A DNA stretch of 30,208 nucleotides from Pseudodesulfovibrio sp. (GTDB lineage: Bacteria > Desulfobacterota > Desulfovibrionia > Desulfovibrionales > Desulfovibrionaceae): assembly GCA_022712815.1 (NCBI GenBank), contig JAFLJW010000379.1, positions 1 through 30,208 of the forward strand. Reading direction: 5' to 3'. Below the pieces are notes generated by a model. It did no database searches, was not told the DNA's origin, and worked only from the letters and a program-made list of their open reading frames with translations. The position numbers were made by a program, and so were the translations under genes. Below, one piece after another: positions 7,721-16,156 of this stretch (its first letter is position 1; each line of letters starts with the position of its first letter).

Positions 7721-8941
7721 TTAATTGCTAATGCTTACGTTGATGGGGTTCTCTTCGCGAGTGCGAGCAACCTTGTTGGCATCGATCTCGTCGATCACTT
7801 CCCACATATCGGGTCCAGTGGCCTCGGGATTCGCCTTTATGAGATCTATCTGAGTAAGGACCTGATGATCCCAGGCTCTGACCTTGGTGGGGTACTTGCG
7901 CATGTTATCCTTGATCTCCAGACCTTCGATGGCCTTGATGACAGCAGTGACATCGTCGGCAGTTCCGGCCTTTTCGATTCCGGCAAGGAGGATTTTCATG
8001 GCCAGCCAACCTTCATAGGTACCATTGTCCAAAGGCATCGGGCATGGTGCATCGGGGTTATTCTTCTCCAGCATTTCGGCAAAGGCGCGAGTCTTGCTGT
8101 TCTCATTCCAGTACACTTCGACGTTGGCATATGCCTGACGCTGTTCCGGCTTGAGGGGCCACATGTCAACAAATTCCATGAGCGTGTACCAGACCTTCAT
8201 CTTACTATAGATCTGATATTCTGCCAGCTGTTTCAGAAGTGCCACGTTATCGAAACCAGCCATGGTCACGACCAGAACATCGGCTCCGGATTCACGGACC
8301 TGTAGCAGCTGGGAACTGAAGTCTCTGGTTCCCAGGGGAACCTTGATCTCGCCTATTTCCTCGACACCGAACTCTGCAGCGGACTTTCTGGCCCATGCTG
8401 TTCCGGAATGGCCCCAGGAATAATCGTGGGTCAGGTAGAACCACTTTTTGCCAAGATTATTGGCTACATACTTTCCTCCACCGCGTACCAGCATAGCCAT
8501 GCTGGGGGCGACGTGGAACATGTATGGGCTAGCTTTATCCGAATTGAGACTGTCGGAGTTGCCGTTTGTGGCGAAGTAGAGAACTTTCTTCTCTGCGGCC
8601 ACGGCGGAGATGGCAGAAGCAACAGAGCTGGAAACCGAGCCCATGAGGAAGTTGCAGCCATCGACTTCAACCAGACGACGGGCACGTCGCGCAGCAATGT
8701 CGGGGTTTGTTTCAGAGTCCGCAACGACCATGACAACGGGACGCCCGAGAATTTTTCCGCCAGCCTGTTTCAGCGCGGCGGTCATGCCCATCCTTTCCAG
8801 CTTGCCGTGGTCTCCGTAGTTACCGGAGACCGGGCTGACAATGCCGATCTTGATGGGTTTCTCTCCAGCGAAAGCTGAAAAAGCTCCCACCAAAAGAACC
8901 ATACAAATACACGTTACAAATTTAATCATTCTACTTTTCAT
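7721..8941 (-). CDS. ABC transporter periplasmic substrate-binding protein (Liv/HAAT type)
   Basis: Periplasmic ligand-binding protein (type I fold, Peripla_BP_6) of 406 aa. A signal peptide is clear: MKSRMIKF, hydrophobic core VTCICMVLLVGAFS, and a likely cut after AFA. The mature part begins KPIKIGIVSPVSGNYGDHGK, the usual start of the family. Later conserved stretches are GGKILGRPVVMVVADSETNP, RARRLVEVDGCNFLMGSVSS and YLTHDYSWGHSG. The start at 8941 (ATGAAAAG) is preceded by GGGAGGAG; an in-frame ATG at 8953 would place that ribosome site inside the gene. It lies 51 nt after the dehydrogenase gene and before the permease genes, so it sets the specificity of the importer. The ligand cannot be told from sequence. 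Confidence 0.94.
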   Translation of the reverse strand: MKSRMIKFVTCICMVLLVGAFSAFAGEKPIKIGIVSPVSGNYGDHGKLERMGMTAALKQAGGKILGRPVVMVVADSETNPDIAARRARRLVEVDGCNFLMGSVSSSVASAISAVAAEKKVLYFATNGNSDSLNSDKASPYMFHVAPSMAMLVRGGGKYVANNLGKKWFYLTHDYSWGHSGTAWARKSAAEFGVEEIGEIKVPLGTRDFSSQLLQVRESGADVLVVTMAGFDNVALLKQLAEYQIYSKMKVWYTLMEFVDMWPLKPEQRQAYANVEVYWNENSKTRAFAEMLEKNNPDAPCPMPLDNGTYEGWLAMKILLAGIEKAGTADDVTAVIKAIEGLEIKDNMRKYPTKVRAWDHQVLTQIDLIKANPEATGPDMWEVIDEIDANKVARTREENPINVSISN

Positions 8942-8992
8942 AACTCCTCCCATAATAAAATGAATCCGCGGTATTGCGGAGTTCGTCCAGAA

Positions 8993-9790
8993 TTAGTGAA
9001 TCGTCCAGCCTCCATCGATAAGCAGTATATGCCCGGTCACCATATCTGATGCCCGCGAAGCCAGATAAAGAACTCCCCCGGAGATGTCGGAGGGAACCGC
9101 CATTCTGTCAAAAAGAATATTCTGTTTGACATAGTTCTTGAATTCTTCCTCTTCAAACATGGGGCGTGTTAAGTTCGTTTCCACAAACGTCGGCGCGACA
9201 GCGTTGACGTTTATGTTGAATTGCGCCCACTCCAGTGCGAGTTCTCTTGTAAGATTGTCGAGTCCGCCCTTGCTTGCACAATAGGCAGCCCTGCGGATCA
9301 GTCCCACGGACCCCGCCTGGGAAGAAATATTGATGATTTTTCCGGAATTCTGTTTGACCATGTATTTGGCTACGGCCTGACAGGCGAAGAAAGAGCCCTT
9401 GAGATTGATGTCGAGGATCTTGTCCCAGGCCTGTTCCGTTACTTCCAAGGCCTGCTGCGGGATGTTTACGCCTGCGGAATTCACCAGAACATCAATGCGG
9501 CCAAATTTTTCCATGGCTGTCTCAGCCATCTTCGTCAGGTCGGAGACGTTGCAGACGTCGACGGTGGCCCATTCCACCTGTTGACCTGTCGCGTCTTCAA
9601 TTTCGCGGGCCAAGACAGGAAGACGTTTGGCATTGAGATCGCACAATAACAGCGAGGAACCGCGTGAAGCCAGGGTCATCGCAATGTCTGCACCTAAATC
9701 TCCGGCCGCCCCCGTAATGATGGAAACATGTCCGGTCAGGTCGAAAAAAGTATCCATTTTGTCACTGCTTTTGTTTTTATCAGAGTCCAT
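8993..9790 (-). CDS. Short-chain dehydrogenase/reductase (SDR)
   Basis: NAD(P)-dependent classical SDR of about 265 aa. Seen motifs: the nucleotide site TGAAGDLG (residues 26-33), an acidic D51 after the second strand that favours NAD, NSAG (104-107), the SS of NISSQAG (154-160), and the YCASK catalytic Tyr and Lys (Y170, K174). The C-terminal SDMVTGHILLIDGGWTIH is typical of polyol, gluconate and oxoacyl reductases. It is the first gene of the operon and lies just downstream of the LacI-type operator, so it probably carries out the first oxidation of the imported substrate (inference). Start: ATG at 9790; GTG at 9796 and ATG at 9757 are alternatives and none has a strong ribosome site. Confidence 0.9.
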   Translation of the reverse strand: MDSDKNKSSDKMDTFFDLTGHVSIITGAAGDLGADIAMTLASRGSSLLLCDLNAKRLPVLAREIEDATGQQVEWATVDVCNVSDLTKMAETAMEKFGRIDVLVNSAGVNIPQQALEVTEQAWDKILDINLKGSFFACQAVAKYMVKQNSGKIINISSQAGSVGLIRRAAYCASKGGLDNLTRELALEWAQFNINVNAVAPTFVETNLTRPMFEEEEFKNYVKQNILFDRMAVPSDISGGVLYLASRASDMVTGHILLIDGGWTIH

Positions 9791-9812
9791 GTCCACTCAC
9801 TGTTGCTTTTTT

Positions 9813-9828
9813 AGTTTAACGGTAAACT
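9813..9828. promoter_or_regulatory. Candidate LacI-family operator, catabolic operon
   Basis: Palindrome AGTTTAACGGTAAACT with the central CG expected of LacI-family sites. It lies about 23 nt upstream of the SDR start. A TTGACG hexamer (9859-9864, minus strand) lies 31 nt upstream, so the site would cover the transcription start of a promoter there. No good -10 box is found at 16-18 nt; TATAAC (9831-9836) is 22 nt from the TTGACG. The core matches the site before hdrC at 13 of 14 positions. The 194 nt between flxA and the SDR gene otherwise hold only AT-rich sequence and weak stems. Confidence 0.75.
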
Positions 9829-9990
9829 TGGTTATAACTTTTCACAGAATTAAAATCTCGTCAAGTGGGTTATTGCACTTATTTGCATGAAATGTTGATA
9901 TTTTGCGTTATGTTGCTGCTAAAAACCGCTCAAGTGCAGACTAAACGGGTTTTATAGGCATTTTTCATCAAAAATATACGCAATACGATA

Positions 9991-10824
9991 CTATAATTCG
10001 CTGGGTAAAAGCTTCAGTTCGGCCCAGGTAAATACGGGACCGTCCACACACACGTATTTTTCACCGATATTGCAACGTCCGCAAAGTCCGACGCCACATT
10101 TCATGCGTCTCTCCAGGGTGGTAAGAATGGCTTCATCCGGGAAAGATAGTTTTTTCAAGGCATTGATGGTGAACTTGATCATGATCGGAGGACCACAGGT
10201 GACGGCTACACAATTTTCAGGTGAAGGGGCCATGTCCAGAAGAATATTTGGAATGAGACCCACTTCGAAATCCCAGCCTTCAAACGGATTATCAATGGTC
10301 AGAACCGTTTCCATATCCTTGCGCGAAGTCCATTCGTGAAGGTCTTCCTGAAAGGCCATGTCACCGGGAGAACGCCCACCATAAAGTAGCGTTATTTTTC
10401 CATAATCATCTCGATTGTCCAGCATGTAGACAAGCAGCGTCCGCAACGGGGCCATACCTATGCCCCCGCCTATGAAAAGGATGTCCTTGCCCTTCATTTT
10501 CTCGCAGGGAAAGGCATTGCCCAAGGGGGCACGTACACCGATCTGGTCGCCTACCTTGAGTTGATGCAGCTTTTGCGTGACTTCGCCCACCTTCAATATT
10601 GAAAACTGCAAATACTCCATCCTGGTCGGAGAGGAATTGATGACGAATGTGGATTCCCCAATACCGAAAAGGGAAAGTTGACCAACCTGACCCGGTTTAA
10701 ACGTCAAACTATTCATGGCAGCTTTATCGTTTAACCGAATACGAAAGGTTTTTATGTTAGCAGTCTCGTTCACAATCTCGATGACGGTCGCCATTTGAGG
10801 TAGAAGCTGGTTGTTATTACTCAT
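9991..10824 (-). CDS. flxA: FlxA: FAD/NAD(H)-binding subunit
   Basis: NADH-oxidising flavin subunit of the FlxABCD-HdrABC complex, 277 aa. It has a ferredoxin-reductase-like FAD domain (KPGQVGQLSLFGIGESTF), an NAD domain beginning LFIGGGIGMAPLRTLL, and a C-terminal iron-sulfur cysteine group (MKCGVGLCGRCNIGEKYVC) like dihydroorotate dehydrogenase B and anaerobic sulfite reductase subunit B. In Desulfovibrio vulgaris the complex oxidises NADH and passes electrons through HdrABC. The start at 10824 overlaps the flxB stop by 8 nt. It is the last gene of the hdr-flx operon. Confidence 0.92.
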   Translation of the reverse strand: MSNNNQLLPQMATVIEIVNETANIKTFRIRLNDKAAMNSLTFKPGQVGQLSLFGIGESTFVINSSPTRMEYLQFSILKVGEVTQKLHQLKVGDQIGVRAPLGNAFPCEKMKGKDILFIGGGIGMAPLRTLLVYMLDNRDDYGKITLLYGGRSPGDMAFQEDLHEWTSRKDMETVLTIDNPFEGWDFEVGLIPNILLDMAPSPENCVAVTCGPPIMIKFTINALKKLSFPDEAILTTLERRMKCGVGLCGRCNIGEKYVCVDGPVFTWAELKLLPSEL

Positions 10825-11860
10825 GCGAATACTCCTGAACAGCCTTCACGATGTTACGAATGTCCACGGAAGAGGGGCAGGCTGTGATGCACCGTCCGCA
10901 GCCGCAGCAGGCCAGCCTGTCTTCGTGCAGCTCGGGGTAATAGACGAATTTATGACCAATGCGGTTGCGTAACCTCATGGCCTTGGCCGAACGGGGATTG
11001 TGTCCGCTGGCTTCGGCGGTGAAGTTGAACGACATGCAGTTGTCCCAGCTTCGCAGCCGCTTGCCCTTTTCTTCCGAGCCTTCGTCGGTGATATTGAAAC
11101 AATAGCAAGTCGGACACAGATAGGTGCAGATGCCGCAGGAAAGACATTTTCCGCTGTGCTTTTCCCAGAAAGCGAGATCAGTGAAGCAGAGGTCAAATTT
11201 TTTCCTGACCTCAGAGAGGTCCATCGGCGACCCCATCGTCTCGATCGCCTGTCCGGCCTTGGCCTTGGCCTTGACGGCTTTTTCTCCCGCCGGGGAAGAA
11301 GGTGCCAGGGCGAGGAGTTCTTCGCCGCCCGAGGTAAGGGCCTCGGCCACGAATCCGTCATCCAGGGGATAGAGCATGATGTCCGACCCTTTGGAATCGT
11401 CAGGAGCACCGCCCACGCTGTTGCAAAAACAAGTCGGCCTGGGCCGGTTGCAGGCGATGGTGATGGTCAGGGTGTTTTCCCGGCGAGCGGCATAGTAGGC
11501 GTCGCGGATTCGCTCATTGTTGTACACCTGATCAAAAATCAGGAGCCCCCGCGCTCCGCAGGGACGCGTTCCGAAAATCACGGCTTTTCCGCTGGGCAGG
11601 GTCTCGGTCGTTTCGACCCCGACACTCCCGTCTTCATTCCCACTGCCTCGCGTGTAGGTCAGCAAGGTCTCGTTTTGGGGAAAAACTATTTCTTTGGGGG
11701 AGGTTGTTGGCATGGTGTCCAGCTCCACCCGGAGTCCAGAGTCACAGGCCCGGTAAACCACGGCATCACCCTCGTGTACTGGGGCGAAAACCGTGCGTTC
11801 CTCGGCCATGCGCTTGATCCAGGGATCTATATCCTTGCGCAGAATGAATATGTTGTTCAT
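10817..11860 (-). CDS. flxB: FlxB: iron-sulfur electron-transfer subunit
   Basis: Two-cluster ferredoxin-type subunit resembling anaerobic sulfite reductase subunit A and hydrogenase beta subunits, 347 aa. Cysteine motifs are CLSCGICTYLCPTC (about residue 240) and CCGCGRCITACPSS (near the C-terminus), each able to hold a [4Fe-4S] cluster. An upstream CNRPRPTCFC adds further cysteines. It is expected to connect FlxA with FlxC/FlxD. Start: ATG at 11860; a TTG at 11866 is better spaced from the GAGGAG ribosome site and would overlap the flxC stop. Confidence 0.88.
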   Translation of the reverse strand: MNNIFILRKDIDPWIKRMAEERTVFAPVHEGDAVVYRACDSGLRVELDTMPTTSPKEIVFPQNETLLTYTRGSGNEDGSVGVETTETLPSGKAVIFGTRPCGARGLLIFDQVYNNERIRDAYYAARRENTLTITIACNRPRPTCFCNSVGGAPDDSKGSDIMLYPLDDGFVAEALTSGGEELLALAPSSPAGEKAVKAKAKAGQAIETMGSPMDLSEVRKKFDLCFTDLAFWEKHSGKCLSCGICTYLCPTCYCFNITDEGSEEKGKRLRSWDNCMSFNFTAEASGHNPRSAKAMRLRNRIGHKFVYYPELHEDRLACCGCGRCITACPSSVDIRNIVKAVQEYSHE

Positions 11861-11862
11861 CT

Positions 11863-12816
11863 TCAATCATGCTCCTCAATGGTTTCTTCTTCTATGTTGA
11901 AAGACAGAAGCGGCAGTACGGCTTCTTGGTCCAGGCCAGCCTCCTGATTGAAAAGCGCGGACGTGACTTCCGTGGATTTGGCCCGCAAAAGGCCCAAGGG
12001 AATGTCCATGGGACAAGCCCGTTCGCACTCTCCACAGGACACACAGCGTCCGGCAAGGTGCATGACGTGAATCAACTGGAACATGAAGTTCTCTGAAGCC
12101 GTTGCCTCTTGGGAAACAAAATGAGGATTACGTGAGACGGCCACGCAGTGATCGCGGCATACGCACATGGGACAGGAATCGCGGCAGGCGTAGCATCGGA
12201 CACACCGTTGCATCTGCGCCTTCCAGAAATCGAATCGTTCCGGCAGCGATTTTTCCTCGAACTTTTCCAAGGCTGTTTTGCCTTTGGCCGGAATCCGGGG
12301 GGTACGCTGCGGTCCGGCAAAGTGATCGCTTATGATCGCGTTGGGCCGGGAGCAGGTGAGGCACTTGGGTGCACAGATATCGTCAAAAGGCAGATCCTGT
12401 TGCTCCCCATTGATCTCAATGCACAACCGATCATCTTTCTTTTCCGCACTTTCGATGAAATCGAGTGCTCCGAGTTTCTTTTTCAGGCGACTCAAGCTAA
12501 CCACGCCGTCACAGCCGAAGCCGAAGATGACGAGATTCTCACGGTTCAGAAGATTCTCACTCAGAAGCTGAACCACGGCCCGGGAATCGCATCCCTTTAC
12601 CACCACGCCGATTTTCTTTCCCTTGAGGGAAGGCAGGTGGACAGCCAGACTCTGAACGCATGTGGGGCCGAGGATAAGTCTGTCCACGTCTTCCGCTGTT
12701 TCCATGAACAACGGAGTGGCATGGAGGGTGTCGAATCCCTGTTCCCAGCCCATGACCATATCAAGATCGGGCAAGGCCTCACGGATACATTTTTTCATGG
12801 TTTCAAGGACATTCAT
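11863..12816 (-). CDS. flxC: FlxC: iron-sulfur subunit (FrhB/FdhB-like with ferredoxin domain)
   Basis: 317-aa subunit. The N-terminal half resembles coenzyme F420 hydrogenase/dehydrogenase beta proteins (KIGVVVKGCDSRAVVQLL, VIFGFGCDGVVS, CAPKCLTC). The C-terminal half holds cysteine groups CVRCYACRDSCPMCVC and CVSCGECERACP for two [4Fe-4S] clusters. In Desulfovibrio it belongs to the Flx module that oxidises NADH and feeds HdrABC. The start at 12816 has GGAGGT seven nt upstream, inside the end of flxD; the flxD stop is one nt before this ATG, which suggests translational coupling. Confidence 0.87.
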   Translation of the reverse strand: MNVLETMKKCIREALPDLDMVMGWEQGFDTLHATPLFMETAEDVDRLILGPTCVQSLAVHLPSLKGKKIGVVVKGCDSRAVVQLLSENLLNRENLVIFGFGCDGVVSLSRLKKKLGALDFIESAEKKDDRLCIEINGEQQDLPFDDICAPKCLTCSRPNAIISDHFAGPQRTPRIPAKGKTALEKFEEKSLPERFDFWKAQMQRCVRCYACRDSCPMCVCRDHCVAVSRNPHFVSQEATASENFMFQLIHVMHLAGRCVSCGECERACPMDIPLGLLRAKSTEVTSALFNQEAGLDQEAVLPLLSFNIEEETIEEHD

Positions 12817-12817
12817 C

Positions 12818-13318
12818 CTATGCACCTCCGTTTTCGTCTTGAAGAAGAAGGCCTTCCAGCGACAGGTCTTTGGAACGGCTGACGACATCCGTCATGCGCG
12901 GTGCCGGGCCGAGGGCATGGATCTTGGCCGTGAATTCCCGGACAGTCTCCTGCCATCGACCGGACTCTGAAGCGGAGACCCAGGTGTACTTGAACCGTTC
13001 GGGGTCGATCCCCGAAATGGGCAGGATGCGTTTCAGGGTTTCCAGGCGACGACGGGCGTGAAAATTGCCTTCAACATAGTGGCAATCTCCAGGATGACAG
13101 CCCGAAACAAGGACTCCGTCGGCACCGTTGATCAGTGCCCGAAGGATGAAAAGAGGATCAATGCGCCCCGTGCAGGGTGTCCTGATGATGCGCAAATCCG
13201 TTGGCTGTTCCAAGCGGGCCACGCCTGCGGCATCCGCGCCGCTGTAGGAGCACCAGTTGCACAAAAAACCGATGATGCGCAGCTCTCCGCCATCTTTTAG
13301 ATCGTTGGAAGGGGGCAT
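12818..13318 (-). CDS. flxD: FlxD: MvhD-like iron-sulfur subunit
   Basis: 166-aa homologue of MvhD, the small iron-sulfur protein that passes electrons to HdrA. Conserved cysteines are in IIGFLCNWCSYSGAD, RTPCTGRID and SGCHPGDCHY. The frame is open further upstream, but that part overlaps hdrA and is not family-like. The ATG at 13318 has GGAGGT nine nt upstream and overlaps the hdrA end by 22 nt. Expected role: link between the Flx NADH module and HdrA. Confidence 0.9.
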   Translation of the reverse strand: MPPSNDLKDGGELRIIGFLCNWCSYSGADAAGVARLEQPTDLRIIRTPCTGRIDPLFILRALINGADGVLVSGCHPGDCHYVEGNFHARRRLETLKRILPISGIDPERFKYTWVSASESGRWQETVREFTAKIHALGPAPRMTDVVSRSKDLSLEGLLLQDENGGA

Positions 13319-15267
13319 ATAGCGTTGACCTCCGCGAGAAGTTGATTGTCCGTAAAGTGATTGAGTTGGATAGCTCCGTGGGGACAGGTTACGGAGCAGA
13401 TGCCGCACCCCTTGCAAATGGTCGGCAGCACTTCGGCCTTGGGATTTTTCCACCGATCTTCGGATTCCAGGATGGCACCGAACGGGCATGTTTTGACGCA
13501 TTTGTAGCAGCCAACACATCGGGTCGCGTTGACCGTGGCCACCTGTGGGTCGGATTCAAGTTGTTCATTAGAGAACAGGACCATGGCCTTGGCCGCAGCC
13601 GCACTGCCCATGCTCACGGAGGTGGGAATATCCCTCGGTCCCTGGCAGCAACCGGCAAGGAATACACCGGCTGTATTGGTCTCCACCGGTTTGAGCTTGG
13701 GATGCCCCTCCATGAAAAACCCGTCAGTATCGGCTGATATGTGCAGCGTAGCAGCTAGTTTTTGCGAATTCCGGGAAGGCTCGATGCCAACGGCCAGAAC
13801 CACCAGATCAGCTTTGATCTCGACCTGCATTCCGGCCAGGGTATCCGCCCCTCTGACCACCAGGGAACTGCCATGCTGATGGATGCTCGACACTCGGCCC
13901 CGGATGTATTGAGCTCCGTAGAGTTCCTGTGTCCGGCGAGTGAACTCATCATACCCTTTGCCCGGGGAGCGGATGTCCATGTAAAAGACATAACTTTGCG
14001 AATCAGGCAGATGGCTCTTGGTCAGGATGGCCTGCTTGGCTGTGTACATGCAGCAGAAGCTGGAACAGTAGGCGCGTCCCTTGGATTTATCTCTGGACCC
14101 CACGCATTGTATGAAGACAACATGTTTGGGTTCTGCTCCGTCCGAGGGGCGCAGTACGTGCCCACCGGTCGGACCGGAGGCATTGAGCAGGCGTTCGTAT
14201 TGCAGGGAAGTGATGACATCCGGCAGCTTTCCGGCACCGTATTGCTTGTAGACGGAATAATCGAAAAGGTCATACCCGGTGGCCACGACAATGGCTCCCA
14301 CCTGGACTTCCTCGATCTTGTCCTGCTGTTCAAAGTCGATGCATCCCACGGGACAGACCTTGGCGCAGACACCACACTTGCCCTTGGTCAGTTGCAGACA
14401 GTAGTCCGGGTTGATGGTCGCCTTCTTGGGGATGGCCTGGGGAAACGGAATATTGATGGCAGTGGTTGTCGCAATCAGTTCGTTGAAGGGATCAGGAGTT
14501 TTCCGACTGGGACACTTTTCCGTGCACAGGCCACAACCTGTGCAGGCGTCCCAGTCCACATAGACTGCCCTTTTGCGTACCTGAACAGTGAAATTGCCAA
14601 CATAGCCCGAGACATTGTCCACTTCCGAGGCGGCATACAGCGTGATTTTCGGGTGTTGGGCAACCTCGACCATTTTTGGGCCGAGAACACAGGAGGAGCA
14701 GTCGATCGTGGGGAAGGTCTTGTCAAGCTTGGCCATTTTGCCGCCGATAGTCGTCTCCCGTTCCACGAGCACGACCTCGATGCCGGAATCAGCCGCATCA
14801 AGTGCTGCCTGGATTCCGGCCACGCCTCCACCTATGACCATTAATTTACGTGTAACGTTAAACCTCTCAGAGAAAAGGGGGGTTCCGTTACGAAGTTTAG
14901 CAACTGCCATCCCAATAAGGTCAATGGCTTTGCGGGTATTGAGGGCCTTGTCTCTTCCCACCCAGGAGACATGCTCACGGATGTTTGCCATCTCAAACAT
15001 GTATGGGTTGAGACCGGCGCGCTCCACTGTTCGGCGGAACGTGGCTTCGTGCATACGCGGAGAGCAGGACGCCACGACCACGCCATCCAGATTGTGTTCC
15101 TTGATGGCCCGGATAATGCTCTCCTGTCCGGGTTCCGAACATGTGTACATCTCATCCGTACTATATACGACATCTGGAAATTCCCCTGCGGCTTTAGCCG
15201 TTTGAGGACAATCTACGGTGCCGCTGATATTGCTGCCGCAATGGCAGACGAAAACGCCTATGTGCAT
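13297..15267 (-). CDS. hdrA: HdrA: heterodisulfide reductase flavin subunit
   Basis: FAD- and iron-sulfur-containing core of the Hdr module and the likely site of electron bifurcation, 656 aa. Seen in order: N-terminal CHCGSNISG (8-16), CSPRMHE (68-74), the FAD Rossmann motif VIGGGVAGIQAA (144-155), DCSSCVLGPKM (189-199), ferredoxin clusters CTGCGLCTEKC (about 242-252) and CGVCAKVCPVGC (about 298-309), a second nucleotide-binding part (VVATGYD, VFIQCVGSRD), and two C-terminal clusters CVGCYKCVKTCP and CKGCGICSVTCPHGA. All cysteines are ordinary Cys codons; no in-frame TGA is seen. Start: ATG at 15267 with AAGGAG upstream. The stretch coding for RFNVTRKL (residues 135-142) is AT-rich and contains an operator-like palindrome. 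Confidence 0.95.
   Translation of the reverse strand: MHIGVFVCHCGSNISGTVDCPQTAKAAGEFPDVVYSTDEMYTCSEPGQESIIRAIKEHNLDGVVVASCSPRMHEATFRRTVERAGLNPYMFEMANIREHVSWVGRDKALNTRKAIDLIGMAVAKLRNGTPLFSERFNVTRKLMVIGGGVAGIQAALDAADSGIEVVLVERETTIGGKMAKLDKTFPTIDCSSCVLGPKMVEVAQHPKITLYAASEVDNVSGYVGNFTVQVRKRAVYVDWDACTGCGLCTEKCPSRKTPDPFNELIATTTAINIPFPQAIPKKATINPDYCLQLTKGKCGVCAKVCPVGCIDFEQQDKIEEVQVGAIVVATGYDLFDYSVYKQYGAGKLPDVITSLQYERLLNASGPTGGHVLRPSDGAEPKHVVFIQCVGSRDKSKGRAYCSSFCCMYTAKQAILTKSHLPDSQSYVFYMDIRSPGKGYDEFTRRTQELYGAQYIRGRVSSIHQHGSSLVVRGADTLAGMQVEIKADLVVLAVGIEPSRNSQKLAATLHISADTDGFFMEGHPKLKPVETNTAGVFLAGCCQGPRDIPTSVSMGSAAAAKAMVLFSNEQLESDPQVATVNATRCVGCYKCVKTCPFGAILESEDRWKNPKAEVLPTICKGCGICSVTCPHGAIQLNHFTDNQLLAEVNAICPLPTI
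14850..14863. promoter_or_regulatory. Operator-like palindrome inside hdrA
   Basis: GTGTAACGTTAAAC matches the shared GTTTAACGNTAAAC core at all but the third base. It lies in hdrA coding sequence (codons about 136-140), 1.99 kb downstream of the hdrC-proximal operator and about 5 kb from the SDR-proximal one. It could be an auxiliary operator for looping or a roadblock, or chance. Evidence is the match alone. Confidence 0.4.
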
Positions 15268-15277
15268 GCCATCTCCT

Positions 15278-16156
15278 TTAACGCACGCCTGCCCGGGCGA
15301 GGCAGGGTTCTGGGTTGACCGCCAGCTTGGACAAGCCGAGGTTCTTTTTGGAAAGGCCCATTGAAAGACCCATGAGCTGGGTAAAATAGAAGATGGGCAT
15401 CTGATGGTGCGTGCCACAGGCCTTGTTGACCTGATTCTGGCGCAGATCGAGATTCATCTGGCACAGAGGACAGGCCACCACAACGGCGTCCGCCTCCAGT
15501 TCGCTTGCCATGTTGAGTATATTACCGGAAAGGCGGGAACTGATGTCGTTGCGGGGCATGCCGAATGCCGCGCCGCAACAGTCTACCTTGAGCGGAAAGG
15601 GGATGACCTCGATGCCGCAGCACTCAAGGATATTGTCCATGCTCATGGGATTCTCCGGGTCGTCGAAGCACATGAGCTTGGGCGGGCGTGTGGTCAGGCA
15701 ACCGTAATAGCAGACCACGCGCAGGGTCGGCATGGGGTTGACCACCGCTTCCTGAATCGTATCGAGTCCCACTTGCTCCAGAAAGAACTGCAATGTGGAA
15801 ATGGCTTCCACATCTGTGGGACACTCTTCATCCAGCAAACTGTTGACTTTGGCCCGTACGTCATCATCGCGGACCGCATGAGCGGCATTCTTGAGATTGG
15901 ACAGACAACTGGGACAGGGAGTGGTCACCAGGTCGTGCCCCATGCTGCGTACGCGTGCCAAATTCCGGCCGGACAGGGCTGCCGAGAGGACATGATCGAC
16001 CGCATGTGCAGGCGAAGAGCCACAACAACTCCAATTCTCGACCTCCAAAGCATCCACACCGAGGTGCCGCAGAACGGTGCGGGTGGAAAGATCGTATTCA
16101 GCGGATGAGCCTTTTCCTGAACATCCGGGATAGTAGGCTATCACAGTATTATTCAT
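15278..16156 (-). CDS. hdrB: HdrB: heterodisulfide reductase subunit B
   Basis: 292-aa subunit with two CCG (cysteine-rich) domains that hold the noncubane iron-sulfur clusters at the disulfide-reducing site. First set: YYPGC (near residue 10), CCGSS (near 44) and CPSC (near 80). Second set: CYYGC (near 150), CCGAAF (near 192) and CPLC (near 230). In sulfate reducers the physiological partner is thought to be DsrC or a similar thiol protein rather than CoM-S-S-CoB. The ATG at 16156 overlaps the hdrC stop by 8 nt and has a GGGGGA purine tract just upstream. The open frame further upstream lies inside hdrC and is not coding. Confidence 0.94.
   Translation of the reverse strand: MNNTVIAYYPGCSGKGSSAEYDLSTRTVLRHLGVDALEVENWSCCGSSPAHAVDHVLSAALSGRNLARVRSMGHDLVTTPCPSCLSNLKNAAHAVRDDDVRAKVNSLLDEECPTDVEAISTLQFFLEQVGLDTIQEAVVNPMPTLRVVCYYGCLTTRPPKLMCFDDPENPMSMDNILECCGIEVIPFPLKVDCCGAAFGMPRNDISSRLSGNILNMASELEADAVVVACPLCQMNLDLRQNQVNKACGTHHQMPIFYFTQLMGLSMGLSKKNLGLSKLAVNPEPCLARAGVR

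Noticed and set aside
10688..10736. GTTTAAACGTCAAAC and GTTTAACCGAATAC near the flxA start as further operators
   Set aside because: Spacing or the right half-site is wrong compared with GTTTAACGNTAAAC; both are within flxA coding sequence.
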